From Actinomyces culturomici (lineage in GTDB: Bacteria > Actinomycetota > Actinomycetes > Actinomycetales > Actinomycetaceae), in contig NZ_LS991316.1 in the NCBI RefSeq assembly GCF_900499005.1, forward strand, positions 1,352,313 to 1,407,216: a stretch of 54,904 bases of DNA, in the 5' to 3' direction. The position numbers and the translations under genes are program-made. Numbering within the stretch: position 1 is the stretch's first letter; every line of letters begins with the position of its first letter. The notes under the pieces are model-generated. The model worked only from the letters and a program-made list of their open reading frames with translations, did no database searches and was not told where the DNA came from. Of the stretch, positions 14,242 through 24,375 are shown one piece after another.

Positions 14242-15528
14242 GTGCCCTCCGCGTCGAACCGCAGTCCCGTCCTCGCCCATCCGACGCTGCGCGCCCTCCT
14301 CGCGATCGCGCTCTTCACGTACACGGCGCAGAACATGCTCAACGCGTCGATCGCGCCTCTGTCGCGCGCCCTCGAGATTCCCGGGTGGATCGTCGGCGCG
14401 GCCGTGTCCCTCGCCGCCGTCGCGGTGACGCTCCTCAGCCAGTTCTGGGGGCGCCGGTCGATCGCGTGGGGGCGCAGGCGGGTCCTCCTCGCGGCTCTCG
14501 GCCTCGCCTTCGCGGCGGGCGCGGTGTTCTCCGCCGCGGTCGCGCTGCGCTCGGCGGGACTGCTCGGGGCGATGGGCGCGGGGGCGGCGATCATGCTCGC
14601 GCGCGGCCCCTTCTTCGGATCCGCGGTCGCGGCGATCCCCCCGACCGGTCAGGCGCTCATCGCCGAGGTCACCCCCGATGAGTCCTCGCGCGTCCGCGGT
14701 ATGGCGGCGTTCTCCGGGTCGATCCAGCTCTCGATCATGGTCGGCTCGTTGATCTCCTCGGCGCTCGGCGCGTGGTGGATCTACGCGCCCGTGCATGCGA
14801 CGCCGCTGTTCGTCGCGATCGCCCTCGTCATCGGGATCGTCTTCGTCCCGCGCGACGCCCCGATTCCGATTCACGAGGCCGGGGCGGGGCACCCGGAGAC
14901 GGAGGCCGACGAGTCCGCTCCCCTGCCTCCGCGCGTGCGCTGGACGGACCCGCGGGTCCTCCCGTGGATCACGGGGGTGTTCGGGATCTTCTTCGCCGCC
15001 GGGGTCGTTCAGATCACGATGGGCTTCCTCGTTCAGGACCGACTGGGGCTCGGGCCGCAGGCGGCGGTGTCGGCGACCGCGCTCATGCTCCTCGCGAACG
15101 CGGCCGGCGCGATGCTCATGCAGCTCGTCGCCGTGCCGAGGCTCGCCTGGGCGCCGATCCGGCTCCTGCGCACGGGGATGACGGCCGGGCTCATCGCGCT
15201 CCTCGTCCTCTCCTTCGCTGAGAATTGGGCGCTGCTCGCGGCCTCGACCTTCGTTCTCGGGGCGGCGAATGGCCTGGCCGGGCCCGGCTTCACGGCGGGC
15301 GGATCACTCGCGGTGACCGACGCCGAGCAGGGCGGCGTCGCCGGCGTGATGAACGCGACCGGGTCGCTCACGTGGATCTTCGCGCCGGTCCTCGCCACTG
15401 CGCTCTACGGGTGGCACCCGCTCGTCCCCTTCGTCCTCGCGCTCGGGCTCGTCGCCCTCTCCGTCTCCTTCGCGTGGTTCCACCCGGGGCTTCGCGCTCG
15501 CGCTGCCGAATCGCGTCGCGGCGCCTAG
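14242..15528 (+). CDS. major facilitator superfamily transporter
   Basis: 428 residues with about twelve hydrophobic helices and a hydrophilic central loop ([19 protein letters not shown]) between helices six and seven, the standard MFS layout. The loop between helices two and three carries [18 protein letters not shown], which resembles the signature GxxxDRxGRR but lacks the acidic residue. Drug/H+ antiporters and sugar transporters both fit; the substrate is unknown. The GTG at 14242 was chosen because the upstream frame overlaps the divergent MmcQ gene. fumC follows 47 bases after the stop, with its own ribosome site. Confidence 0.87.
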   Translation: MPSASNRSPVLAHPTLRALLAIALFTYTAQNMLNASIAPLSRALEIPGWIVGAAVSLAAVAVTLLSQFWGRRSIAWGRRRVLLAALGLAFAAGAVFSAAVALRSAGLLGAMGAGAAIMLARGPFFGSAVAAIPPTGQALIAEVTPDESSRVRGMAAFSGSIQLSIMVGSLISSALGAWWIYAPVHATPLFVAIALVIGIVFVPRDAPIPIHEAGAGHPETEADESAPLPPRVRWTDPRVLPWITGVFGIFFAAGVVQITMGFLVQDRLGLGPQAAVSATALMLLANAAGAMLMQLVAVPRLAWAPIRLLRTGMTAGLIALLVLSFAENWALLAASTFVLGAANGLAGPGFTAGGSLAVTDAEQGGVAGVMNATGSLTWIFAPVLATALYGWHPLVPFVLALGLVALSVSFAWFHPGLRARAAESRRGA

Positions 15529-15575
15529 CCTCGAAGCGGGCCCGTCGATGGACCCGCACAGCTAAGGAGACCACC

Positions 15576-16985
<1,410 letters not shown>

Positions 16986-17025
16986 CGTCGGGCGGAGGCG
17001 CGTCGGCGACGCGTAGAGTCTAGGC

Positions 17026-17688
17026 GTGATCTTCGGACTCTCGCTCGCCGACGTCGCCTCCGACGTCATCGCCCTGTGCGCCCTCCTCGTCGCCTGGCTC
17101 ACCTGGCGCCAGTCGAACGACGAGCGGCGCCGCTCCGGCTTCGTCCAGCAGTCCGACGTCTTCGCCTCCCCCGAATCGAGGGCGCGTCGCGGCCAGATCT
17201 ACCGGCTGTCGGAGCGGCGCCTCGACTTCGAGAACTGGACGCCGGAGGAGCGGCGCGCGGCCGACCACTGGATCGTCGACATCGACCTCGCGATCACGAT
17301 GTTCTGGGAGGACCTCGTGTCGAGGAAGATCTTCTGGCAGATCTACGGCGATTCGATGATCCGGACGCTCTACATCCTCATCCCCTACATCAATCACCGC
17401 GTCGCCGGCCCGAACGGGGTCGGCCCGCAGCTCATGCTCACGAGCCGCAAGGCGCTCCCGTTCCTCGCCGACTACTGGCGGGGCCTCGCGAAGCGCGGGG
17501 AGTTCCCGGGGACGATCACCGTGTCGCGCGAGACCGGGGAGACGGTCGATCCCCTCTCGCTCCTCGACGAGGAGCACGTCGTGGTCTTCCTCGCACAGGA
17601 CGACGTGCGGGCGAAGTGGCGCGACCTCGGGTCGGCCCGCTCCACGGGCCGCTTCGGCTACACGCTGCGGGCGCTCCTGCGGCGCTGA
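17026..17688 (+). CDS. hypothetical protein with one N-terminal membrane segment
   Basis: 220 residues, GTG start. A single N-terminal hydrophobic helix (about 8-27, ASDVIALCALLVAWLTW) is followed by a soluble part. It resembles DUF4760-type proteins, with a helical segment FENWTPEERRAADHWIVDIDLAITMFWEDLV and LPFLADYWRGLAKRGEFPG. No catalytic motif is visible. It lies 40 bases after fumC in the same direction and converges with the next gene, so readthrough from fumC is possible. Function unknown. Confidence 0.75.
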   Translation: MIFGLSLADVASDVIALCALLVAWLTWRQSNDERRRSGFVQQSDVFASPESRARRGQIYRLSERRLDFENWTPEERRAADHWIVDIDLAITMFWEDLVSRKIFWQIYGDSMIRTLYILIPYINHRVAGPNGVGPQLMLTSRKALPFLADYWRGLAKRGEFPGTITVSRETGETVDPLSLLDEEHVVVFLAQDDVRAKWRDLGSARSTGRFGYTLRALLRR

Positions 17689-17703
17689 GGCCGTCCGTTC
17701 CCG

Positions 17704-18045
17704 CTACTTCTCGTCGTCCGCCCAGTTCGCCTCGTAGTCGACGCCGCGGCGCCGCAGTTCCTCGACGAGGCCGAGGCAGGGCTCGCCTTCATGGGCCTGA
17801 AGAGCGTCGCGCAGGATCTCGCTGAGCCGCACGAACGCCGCGCCGGCGACCGCCCCTTCGACGAGGCGATCGGCGTTCTCCCGATCGAGCTCGACGTGGC
17901 AGTCGCAGTCGCCCTCGACATCGATCGCGATGCCGACGAGCCAGTCGTTCGCGTCCACCCACCCGGAGACGAAGCACGACGCATCGATGACCCGAATCGG
18001 CCGCTTGACGGTGCACCCGTCGTCCAACCACGCATCGCTCAGCAT
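17704..18045 (-). CDS. hypothetical acidic protein
   Basis: 113 residues starting MLSDAWLDDGCTVKRP. I chose this ATG over one 22 codons upstream because the extra residues are arginine-rich and atypical. The protein is acidic with a DVEGDCDCHVELDRE segment and an alpha-helical C-terminal half (LSEILRDALQAHEGEPCLGLVEELRRRG). I do not recognise the family. It could be the last gene of the leftward island or an independent gene: 149 bases separate it from hsdR. Confidence 0.65.
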   Translation of the reverse strand: MLSDAWLDDGCTVKRPIRVIDASCFVSGWVDANDWLVGIAIDVEGDCDCHVELDRENADRLVEGAVAGAAFVRLSEILRDALQAHEGEPCLGLVEELRRRGVDYEANWADDEK

Positions 18046-18194
18046 CGCCGTCCCCCTTCGCGTCGAAGTCGACCCTACCGATGGATCAAGCATGCGCGCA
18101 CCCACCGGCATCTGCGGTCACGTTACCGAGCAGAGGCGGCGAGCGATATACGGGGACGTACTCCGAGAGGACGACGCGGCCACGGGCACCGCAC

Positions 18195-21100
18195 TCAGGC
18201 GCCGAGGAACCTCGCGACGTACGCCTTGAGGAGGTCCACGACGCGCTGCTTCTTCGCCGAGCGGCTCTCCCCCGACTGGGCGCGCGCGAAGCGGGACATC
18301 GGCGGGAGGATGGAGAGGATCTCCGTACCCTCCTCGGGAACGAAGCCCTGCTCGAGGGCCTTGTCGACGAAGGCCCGGGCCCTCTCCGGCGCGAGTCTCT
18401 CATCCGAGATGATCCTGTCGATCTCCTCGCGCTTCGCGGTCTCGAGGATCCGCGTCCACTGCTCGCCGCCGTCGAGTCCGACGGTGTACGTCTCGAGGAA
18501 CTTCTCGATGAGGTCGCGCTTCGAGTTGAGCGAGGGGCTCGCGTTGACGATGCGCGTGACGTCGGCGCGGATCTCGACGTCCTTCGCATCGCCGTACGCG
18601 GCCCTGCGCTCCTCGACCAGCCGGATGATGTAGTCGATGTTGACCTCGACCTGTTTAACGAGCTCGATCTCGAAGACGAGGTCGTCGTTGATGAGTTCCT
18701 TGTCGCCGTCGATTCGCGGTCGGATCTCGTTCCACAGGTCGACGTAGACGCCGCGGTAGTCGTCGAAGACGCGCGGCTCGAGGGGATCGTCGCCGGCGAA
18801 CTCGTCGAAGGAGGTGAGGATGTTCCGCAGGCGGAGGATCTTCGAGAAGAGGGTGATGAACGCCTTCTGCTGCTCTTCTGAGAGGATGAGGCGATCGGTC
18901 GGATAGTCGCGCAGCTCGCCGACCGCCTCGAGGTACTCGCCGAGGTACTCGGAGTAGGGGCGGATGAGGAAGGAACCACCGCCCTCCTTGTTCCCGAAGA
19001 GGGCGACGGCGTCGTCGACCTCGCCCTTGAGGTTCCGGAAGCAGACGATGTTCCCGTAGGACTTCACGGCGTTGAGGATGCGGTTCGTTCGCGAGAACGC
19101 CTGGATGAGCCCGTGCGTTCGCAGGTTCTTGTCGACCCACAGGGTGTTGAGGGTCTTCGAGTCGAAACCCGTGAGGAACATGTTGACGACGATGACGAGG
19201 TCGATCTCGCGCTGGGCGAGTCGGCGCGCGATGTCCTCGTAGTAGGCCTCGAATCCGTTGGCGGACGTGTCGTGGTTCGTCTCGAAGGTCTGGTTGTAGT
19301 CGGCGATGGCGCCCTCGAGGAAGGCGCGGTCGTCGGCGGAGAGGGCCGAGGGATCGACCGTCTCCTCTGCGAGAGTCTCGCCCGGGGCTTCAGCGTTCGG
19401 CGCGTAGGAGTAGATGATGCCGACGCTGAGGCGCTCGTCGGAGGGCAGGTCGGCCTGCTGTCGGCGGAACTCCGCGTAGTAGTCGCGCGCGAACTTGATC
19501 GACTGGGTCGCGAGAAGGGAGTTGAATCCCCGGAGGCGCCTCTCCCCGAGCGTGTAGCTCGACTGCCGCTTCGTCTTCTGGTCGAAGTGCTCGCGGATGT
19601 AGGAGACGATCTGGGCGATGCGCCGCGGGTCCCGGAAGACGGCCTCGGTGTCGATGCCCGCGACTTCGGCGTCGTCGACCTCGCCGGTCCGGTGGAAGGT
19701 GTCAATGTAGTCGACCCGGAAGGGCAGGACGTTCCGGTCGGCGACGGCGTTGAGGATCGTGTACGAGTGGAGTTGGTCGCCGAATGCCTGCTCGGTCGTC
19801 CGCAGGTGGATGTTCCCGCCGGCCCCGGCGTTCTCGGTGAAGATGGGCGTGCCCGTGAAGCCGAAGAGGTGGTAGTTGCGGAACGCCTTCGTGATCGCGG
19901 TGTGCATGTCGCCGAATTGCGATCGGTGGCATTCGTCGAAGATGAGGACGACGTGCCCGGAGTAGATCTCGTGGCCGCGGTGGGCGGAAACGAAATTCGA
20001 GAGCTTCTGGATCGTCGTGACGATGATCGGGACGTGCGGGTCGCCGATCTGCCGGGCGAGCTGCGCGGTCGACTGGTTCGCGGAGACGGTGCCCGCGGCG
20101 AAGCGGTTGTACTCCTTGATCGTCTGGTGGTCGAGGTCCTTGCGGTCGACGACGAAGAGGACCTTGTCGACATCCTCGAGGCCGGCGGCGAGCTTCGCGG
20201 TCTTGAACGAGGTGAGCGTCTTGCCGGATCCGGTGGTGTGCCAGATGTAGCCCCCGGCGTCGAGGGTCCCGGTCCGCTTCTGGATGGTCGAGGTGCGGAT
20301 TCGCTGGAGGATCGCCTCGGTCGCGGCGATCTGGTAGGGCCGCATGACGAGGAGCTGCTTCCCGGTCGTGAAAACGCAGTAGCGGGTGAGGATCGCGAGG
20401 AGCGTGTGCTTGGCGAAGAAGGTCCGCGTAAAGTCCTCGAGGCGCGTGATCTGGGCGTTCGTCGCGTCCGTCCACCAGGAGGTGAATTCGAAGGAGTCGG
20501 AGGTCGCCGCCTTCGCCTGGGGGCGCCCGCCGCGGTCCTCGGTGATGTGGTCGCGCCTCGTCGTGTTCGAGTAGTACTTCGTGTGCGTCCCGTTGGAGAT
20601 GACGAAGATCTGGACGTAGTCGTAGAGGCCGGTGCCCGCCCAGAAGGAGTCGCGCTGGTAGCGGTTGATCTGGTTGAAGGCTTCCCGCAGGGCGACGCCT
20701 CGGCGCTTGAGCTCGATGTGGACGAGGGGCAGCCCGTTGACGAGGACGGTGACGTCGTAGCGGTTGGAATGCGCGCCGGCGTCGTTGACGTACTGGTTCG
20801 TCACCTGGAGCCGGTTGTTGTGGATGCGCTGCTTGTCGAGGAGCGAGATGTTCTTCGTCGACCCGTCGTCGCGGATGAGAACCTGAACGTGGTCCTCCTG
20901 GATGCGCCGGGTCTTGTCGAGGACGTCCTCATTCCGACCGGCGATCTTCTCGGCGAAGAAGCGCTCCCACTCGGAGTCGGTGAACGCGTAGTGGTTGAAC
21001 GCCTCGAGCTGGGTCCGCAGGTTCGCGATCATCGCCGCTTCGGAGTCGAAGGCAACGTACTCGTAGGCCTGGCGCTGGAGCTGGGCGATGAACTCCTTCT

Positions 21101-21224
21101 CGAGGGCCGCCTCCGACTGATAGGAGAGGTCCTTCTCGGGCAGCGGCTCGAACTGGGCGACGACGGTCGCCTCATCGGTGAGGACGATCGGCTCGATGCG
21201 CATCGAGGGGTTGAAGGAGTCCAT
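18195..21224 (-). CDS. hsdR: type I restriction enzyme, motor/endonuclease subunit HsdR
   Basis: A 1009-residue restriction subunit. The PD-(D/E)xK nuclease core is near the N-terminus (RYDV with Asp157, then HIELKRRG with Glu171/Lys173). It is followed by superfamily 2 helicase motifs: Walker A HTTGSGKTLTSF near 330 and DEAD-type FDECHRSQFG near 430, then FTGTPIF. HsdR translocates DNA and cleaves away from unmethylated target sites when joined with HsdM2HsdS. The start at 21224 has GAGAGAAG upstream. It is separated from hsdS and hsdM by the vapBC pair, the alarmone-synthetase pair and a GIY-YIG gene. That is unusual spacing for a type I system but still consistent with one set of R, S and M. 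Confidence 0.95.
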   Translation of the reverse strand: MDSFNPSMRIEPIVLTDEATVVAQFEPLPEKDLSYQSEAALEKEFIAQLQRQAYEYVAFDSEAAMIANLRTQLEAFNHYAFTDSEWERFFAEKIAGRNEDVLDKTRRIQEDHVQVLIRDDGSTKNISLLDKQRIHNNRLQVTNQYVNDAGAHSNRYDVTVLVNGLPLVHIELKRRGVALREAFNQINRYQRDSFWAGTGLYDYVQIFVISNGTHTKYYSNTTRRDHITEDRGGRPQAKAATSDSFEFTSWWTDATNAQITRLEDFTRTFFAKHTLLAILTRYCVFTTGKQLLVMRPYQIAATEAILQRIRTSTIQKRTGTLDAGGYIWHTTGSGKTLTSFKTAKLAAGLEDVDKVLFVVDRKDLDHQTIKEYNRFAAGTVSANQSTAQLARQIGDPHVPIIVTTIQKLSNFVSAHRGHEIYSGHVVLIFDECHRSQFGDMHTAITKAFRNYHLFGFTGTPIFTENAGAGGNIHLRTTEQAFGDQLHSYTILNAVADRNVLPFRVDYIDTFHRTGEVDDAEVAGIDTEAVFRDPRRIAQIVSYIREHFDQKTKRQSSYTLGERRLRGFNSLLATQSIKFARDYYAEFRRQQADLPSDERLSVGIIYSYAPNAEAPGETLAEETVDPSALSADDRAFLEGAIADYNQTFETNHDTSANGFEAYYEDIARRLAQREIDLVIVVNMFLTGFDSKTLNTLWVDKNLRTHGLIQAFSRTNRILNAVKSYGNIVCFRNLKGEVDDAVALFGNKEGGGSFLIRPYSEYLGEYLEAVGELRDYPTDRLILSEEQQKAFITLFSKILRLRNILTSFDEFAGDDPLEPRVFDDYRGVYVDLWNEIRPRIDGDKELINDDLVFEIELVKQVEVNIDYIIRLVEERRAAYGDAKDVEIRADVTRIVNASPSLNSKRDLIEKFLETYTVGLDGGEQWTRILETAKREEIDRIISDERLAPERARAFVDKALEQGFVPEEGTEILSILPPMSRFARAQSGESRSAKKQRVVDLLKAYVARFLGA

Positions 21225-21372
21225 CCGTCCGCTTCTCTCATCAGTCGGGTCACCCGTTGAACCGACGCCGCCGAGTCTATCGAGCGCCGTGGGCGTCTCC
21301 GTCCCGCCCACGCTTTCCATTGGGGAGTCTGGGGATCTTCCTCCATGTGCTACGCATTGCTACGCTCGCGTC

Positions 21373-21627
21373 ATGGGCACGAACGTCATTAGCCAGCGCG
21401 AGCTGCGCAACGACAGCGCGGCGGTCCTGCGGCGCGTGGAGAGCGGCGAGGACCTCACGGTCACGCGCCGAGGCGTTCCCATCGCGCACCTGTCGCCCTA
21501 TGCGTCGCGCGACGAACTCGAGTGTCTGAAGCCCGCGACGAAGAGAATCCGCTTCACGACGCTTCCGAGGGCGTCATCGCTCGTCTCGTCCGAGGAGATC
21601 CTCGATGACCTCCGGTCCGACCGATGA
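21373..21627 (+). CDS. vapB: Phd/YefM-family antitoxin (VapB-type)
   Basis: 84 residues with the Phd/YefM pattern: NVISQRELRNDSAAVLRRVE, then TVTRRGVPIAHLSP. These form the DNA-binding N-terminal dimer that represses its own promoter. The C-terminal tail (ASSLVSSEEILDDLRSDR) would neutralise the partner toxin. It overlaps the PIN gene by four bases (ATGA), which fits a classical toxin-antitoxin operon. It lies on the plus strand between leftward restriction genes, divergent from hsdR with 148 bases between. Confidence 0.9.
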   Translation: MGTNVISQRELRNDSAAVLRRVESGEDLTVTRRGVPIAHLSPYASRDELECLKPATKRIRFTTLPRASSLVSSEEILDDLRSDR

Positions 21628-22010
21628 GGTGGTACATTGACACCTCTGCCGCCTTGAAACTCATCAAAGAAGAAGCCGAGTCCACCGCCCTCGCCACGCT
21701 GATCGACGGGGCCGGGGCCGACCTCGTCGGAGGAATGCTCCTTGAGACGAAACTGCGCCGCGCCGTCCACCGCGATCCCGCGCTGACGCAGGGCGCCGTC
21801 TCGGATCTCCTCGAGGGGATCTCCCTGTTCGACATGCCGCGCTCCGTCTTCACGGAGGCGGGCCTCCTCTCGGGCGCGTTCCTGCGCTCCTTGGACGCAC
21901 TGCACATCGTCACCGCCGTCCGCTGCGGGGCCGAAGCCCTGCTCACCTACGACGCGCGCATGGCCGAAGCGGCGACGGACGCGGGTCTGCGCGTCATCGC
22001 CCCGAAGTAG
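21624..22010 (+). CDS. vapC: PIN-domain ribonuclease toxin VapC
   Basis: A 128-residue PIN-domain protein. The acidic metal-binding residues are Asp6 (YIDTSA), Glu41 (LLETKL), Asp91 (SLDALH) and Asp110 (TYDARM). This is the VapC set, used to cleave tRNA or rRNA when unbound by antitoxin. It overlaps vapB by four bases. The last codons (GLRVIAPK and stop) and the ~30 bases after them are duplicated at 23287-23336, on the far side of the alarmone-synthetase pair. Confidence 0.92.
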   Translation: MRWYIDTSAALKLIKEEAESTALATLIDGAGADLVGGMLLETKLRRAVHRDPALTQGAVSDLLEGISLFDMPRSVFTEAGLLSGAFLRSLDALHIVTAVRCGAEALLTYDARMAEAATDAGLRVIAPK

Positions 22011-22040
22011 CTTCAGCCGAACCTCGATCGCAAAGTGCGG
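21990..22040 (+). repeat. left direct repeat flanking the alarmone-synthetase pair
   Basis: Begins in the last codons of vapC (CGCGTCATCGCCCCG). After seven different bases it continues with a 29-base segment beginning TTCAGCCGAACCTCGATCGC. The same 15-base and 29-base blocks, in the same order with six bases between, are at 23287-23336. Confidence 0.9.
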
Positions 22041-22129
22041 GCGAGAGCGACAGGATGGCGGCGTCGGCGAGCAGGTGAGCGAAGGAGATCACCAGTTGAC
22101 GATTCCGCCCACCGTCCTCATCCGCAGAT

Positions 22130-22408
22130 TCAACCCCGATTGAGCGAAGCGACGAGCCGGTCGAGATCAGCGACCGTGAAACTGTGGAAGTAGGTCGAAT
22201 GCGTACGTTTGACGGTCTCCAATGAGTCCGAGCCGACAAGGACGATATCGATGTGCGGCTGGTCATGGTAGAAAAGTTCGGCAGCCCTGTATGCCTCCGT
22301 CGCGGCTTCGATGTCCTCGCCGTAAGAGTCTGAGGAGATGAGTCGGCGGTGCTTGCGGTCGTAGATGAGAAGGAACTGCTGGATCACGTCATCTTCGCTC
22401 GGCATCAT
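22130..22408 (-). CDS. hypothetical protein, candidate antitoxin of the alarmone synthetase
   Basis: 92 residues starting MMPSEDDVIQQFLLIYD. It overlaps the 3' end of the upstream alarmone-synthetase gene by four bases, so the two are translated together. It is acidic, with an alpha/beta look (IDIVLVGSDSLETVKRTHST) and a C-terminal helix ADLDRLVASLNRG. I do not recognise a named family. Small overlapping partners of single-domain alarmone synthetases are typically the antitoxins of toxSAS systems, so that role is proposed from context only. GC content is clearly lower than in neighbouring core genes. Confidence 0.7.
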   Translation of the reverse strand: MMPSEDDVIQQFLLIYDRKHRRLISSDSYGEDIEAATEAYRAAELFYHDQPHIDIVLVGSDSLETVKRTHSTYFHSFTVADLDRLVASLNRG

Positions 22409-23139
22409 TGTCCTCCCTCCTCTCCACTGATCTGTTGCTTGAGCATATCGGAGAGCTCGGCGCTCCAGTACTTGAATGCCTCGTCGTCACTCTCGGTGAG
22501 GGCATACATTCCGTCTAGGTGCTGGTGCACGAGCGAGAGTGAGCGCCCGAACTCCTGAACTGTCGAGCGCCCATGATCTTGCTTGAAATTCTCACCGAAC
22601 ACCTGTGACAGGCTCTCGATGAGCTGCGCCCACTCATGCATGCGTTGTGTGCGAATCTGAATCTCAATGGGTCTGTCATCGCGTATCGCGACAAGGTGCA
22701 TCGACCTGTAGCCAGATTCACGAGGGTTCGCGATGTAGTCGCGTTCGCGACGCGGGTCAAGTTGCCCGTCCCACCTCCACTTGATCCACTCCTGGATGCG
22801 TCGGAGATCGTCGATGCTGTTGTCATGCAGGACGATGCGGCATCCGCCGATATCGTTCATTCTCGTGAGGTCAAGACCGCGCTCGCGGTTGGTGATCTTA
22901 TCGACGATGGTCTCCATGCGCTTGAGCCGTTGAGAGACTTCCGCATCGATGGAGAGCGTGTGAAGGAAGCCTCGTAGACCGTTGTTGACCTTACAGAGCG
23001 GATAGGAGAAGGAGGCGCGGTAGGCGCGGATGGTATCAAGTGCGTCCAGTAGTTCTGCAGACGGATCCCCGCCGTCGTTCGACACGCGCCGGACAGTTGA
23101 GCCCGCTTTGCGCACGGATGTCTTCGACGGCGTTTCCAT
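22405..23139 (-). CDS. RelA/SpoT-domain small alarmone synthetase, candidate toxSAS toxin
   Basis: 244 residues with a single RelA/SpoT nucleotidyltransferase domain and no HD hydrolase, TGS or ACT domain. ATP-site basic motif RLKRMETIVDKI is at 71-82. Catalytic Asp96 is in MNDIGGCRIVL. The G-loop DYIANPRESGYRSMHLV is at 134-150 with Tyr144, and the second acidic residue, Glu159, is in IEIQIRTQRMHEWA. Such proteins either make (p)ppGpp/ppApp or, in the toxSAS subfamilies, pyrophosphorylate tRNA 3' CCA ends. The first gene of a two-gene unit overlapping a 92-codon gene, within a restriction locus and between direct repeats, suggests a toxin or phage-defence role. Biochemical activity cannot be told from sequence. 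Lower GC than the flanks suggests transfer. Confidence 0.85.
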   Translation of the reverse strand: METPSKTSVRKAGSTVRRVSNDGGDPSAELLDALDTIRAYRASFSYPLCKVNNGLRGFLHTLSIDAEVSQRLKRMETIVDKITNRERGLDLTRMNDIGGCRIVLHDNSIDDLRRIQEWIKWRWDGQLDPRRERDYIANPRESGYRSMHLVAIRDDRPIEIQIRTQRMHEWAQLIESLSQVFGENFKQDHGRSTVQEFGRSLSLVHQHLDGMYALTESDDEAFKYWSAELSDMLKQQISGEEGGQ

Positions 23140-23286
23140 ACGTTCATGCTAGTAGCGGCTCATCGCCCGAGGTCCCATTGCTCCGGCGCCGACGTCTCGC
23201 ACCGGTGTGTTCCCTGTTCCTACTCCGATTAGGCCCGGCCCGCCTGCCGCACGGGGACGCAGAGCCTGCGCCGAAGACCATGTCTT

Positions 23287-23336
23287 CGCGTCATCGCCCC
23301 GTGTTGTTTCAGCCGAACCTCGATCGCAAAGTGCGG
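23287..23336 (+). repeat. right direct repeat flanking the alarmone-synthetase pair
   Basis: Same 15-base and 29-base blocks as at 21990-22040. Read in one frame just upstream, the DNA encodes a residual LRVIAP, the C-terminal residues of VapC. The interval 23140-23336 may therefore hold the relic of a second vapC end. No intact gene is visible in 23140-23377. Confidence 0.88.
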
Positions 23337-23377
23337 TAGCTCGACCCCCTCAGCGGAGTGAACGGGGACCTCGAGCG

Positions 23378-24370
23378 CTACTCGATCGGGCCCTCCAGCG
23401 CGTCGGTTCCGCGTTCCTCCCACGCTCCGTAGGCGAGGCCGTCCTCCGTGATCCACGACGTCCGCCCGTTGCAACTGCGCCCGGCGACGATCGCTCCGGC
23501 GGCCGAGGGCGAGGCGCAGGACAGATCACGGGTGAGCACTCCCCTGCCGTCGGCGAGTGCAATGGTCCCGTCGGCGACGAGTTTGTCGAACCTCGCTTGA
23601 AGCGCGCCGTAGGTGCGCCGCGTCCCCGCCGAGGTCGCGCGCCCCGTCAGACGACCGGCGACCGTCGATCCCTCGAGGAGAAGGAATTCCCCCGCGACGA
23701 CTTGCGCGTGGGCGAGGATGCCGCGCGTGGGGATTTCGAAGGTGAAGATCGGCGAATTCGCGGAATTCTCGCTTCGCGCGTCGATCGACGAGGACGCGGC
23801 GGCGGCTCCTTCGAGACTCTCGCCAACGCCGCTCACCACGGATGCCCGAGTCGTCGACGGGCGCGTCTTGAGGACGGAGATTCCGAGGACGGGGAGGACG
23901 ACGCGGAGCTGCTCGATGAAGGCCTCGGCATCGGATCTCTGCGCTTCGGAGAGCTTGCGCTGCTGCGGCGTCTGTTTGTTGTCGTCGAGGCTCGAGCGCT
24001 CGGCGCGCTTCGCGATCTCGACGAGTCGGGCCTCGATGTAGCCCCAGTGCCCCTCGTTGAAGGAGTCGTCGAGGCTGGAGACGAGGATCGCCCGGTCCCA
24101 CCACTCCTTCTTCTTGTCGTGGTCGAGGAATCTGCGGGAGAAGTCCTCGGTCTTCCCGATGTAGCAGCGCGTGTCGTCGATGGAGTCGGCGTCGTCGCCG
24201 AGCAGCAGGTAGACGCCGTTGCGGTGCGCTTCCTCCCTGACGAGAAGGTCGGCGAGGCGCGAGCGCGGGCCGGAGAGGATGTGGCCGGTCCACGAGGCGA
24301 TGTCCGCGGTGGTGATGCCGCCGGCCTCGCCGTCGACGAGGAACAGTTCGATGTGCTTGCCGTGGGCCAT
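23378..24370 (-). CDS. GIY-YIG nuclease family protein with C-terminal DUF4357-like domain
   Basis: About 330 residues. The GIY-YIG-like core reads GVYLLLGDDADS ... CYIGKTEDFSRRFLDHDK ... WDRAILVSSLDDSFNEGHWGYIEARL, with the final Glu as the expected metal ligand. A C-terminal region (TYGALQARFDKLVADGTI) resembles DUF4357. Proteins of this type are found beside type I restriction genes; whether they cut DNA or assist the complex is unknown. The gene directly follows hsdS on the same strand. The ATG at 24370 has an AGAAGAAG ribosome site; a GTG at 24379 overlapping the hsdS stop is possible. Confidence 0.85.
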   Translation of the reverse strand: MAHGKHIELFLVDGEAGGITTADIASWTGHILSGPRSRLADLLVREEAHRNGVYLLLGDDADSIDDTRCYIGKTEDFSRRFLDHDKKKEWWDRAILVSSLDDSFNEGHWGYIEARLVEIAKRAERSSLDDNKQTPQQRKLSEAQRSDAEAFIEQLRVVLPVLGISVLKTRPSTTRASVVSGVGESLEGAAAASSSIDARSENSANSPIFTFEIPTRGILAHAQVVAGEFLLLEGSTVAGRLTGRATSAGTRRTYGALQARFDKLVADGTIALADGRGVLTRDLSCASPSAAGAIVAGRSCNGRTSWITEDGLAYGAWEERGTDALEGPIE

Positions 24371-24375
24371 GGGAG

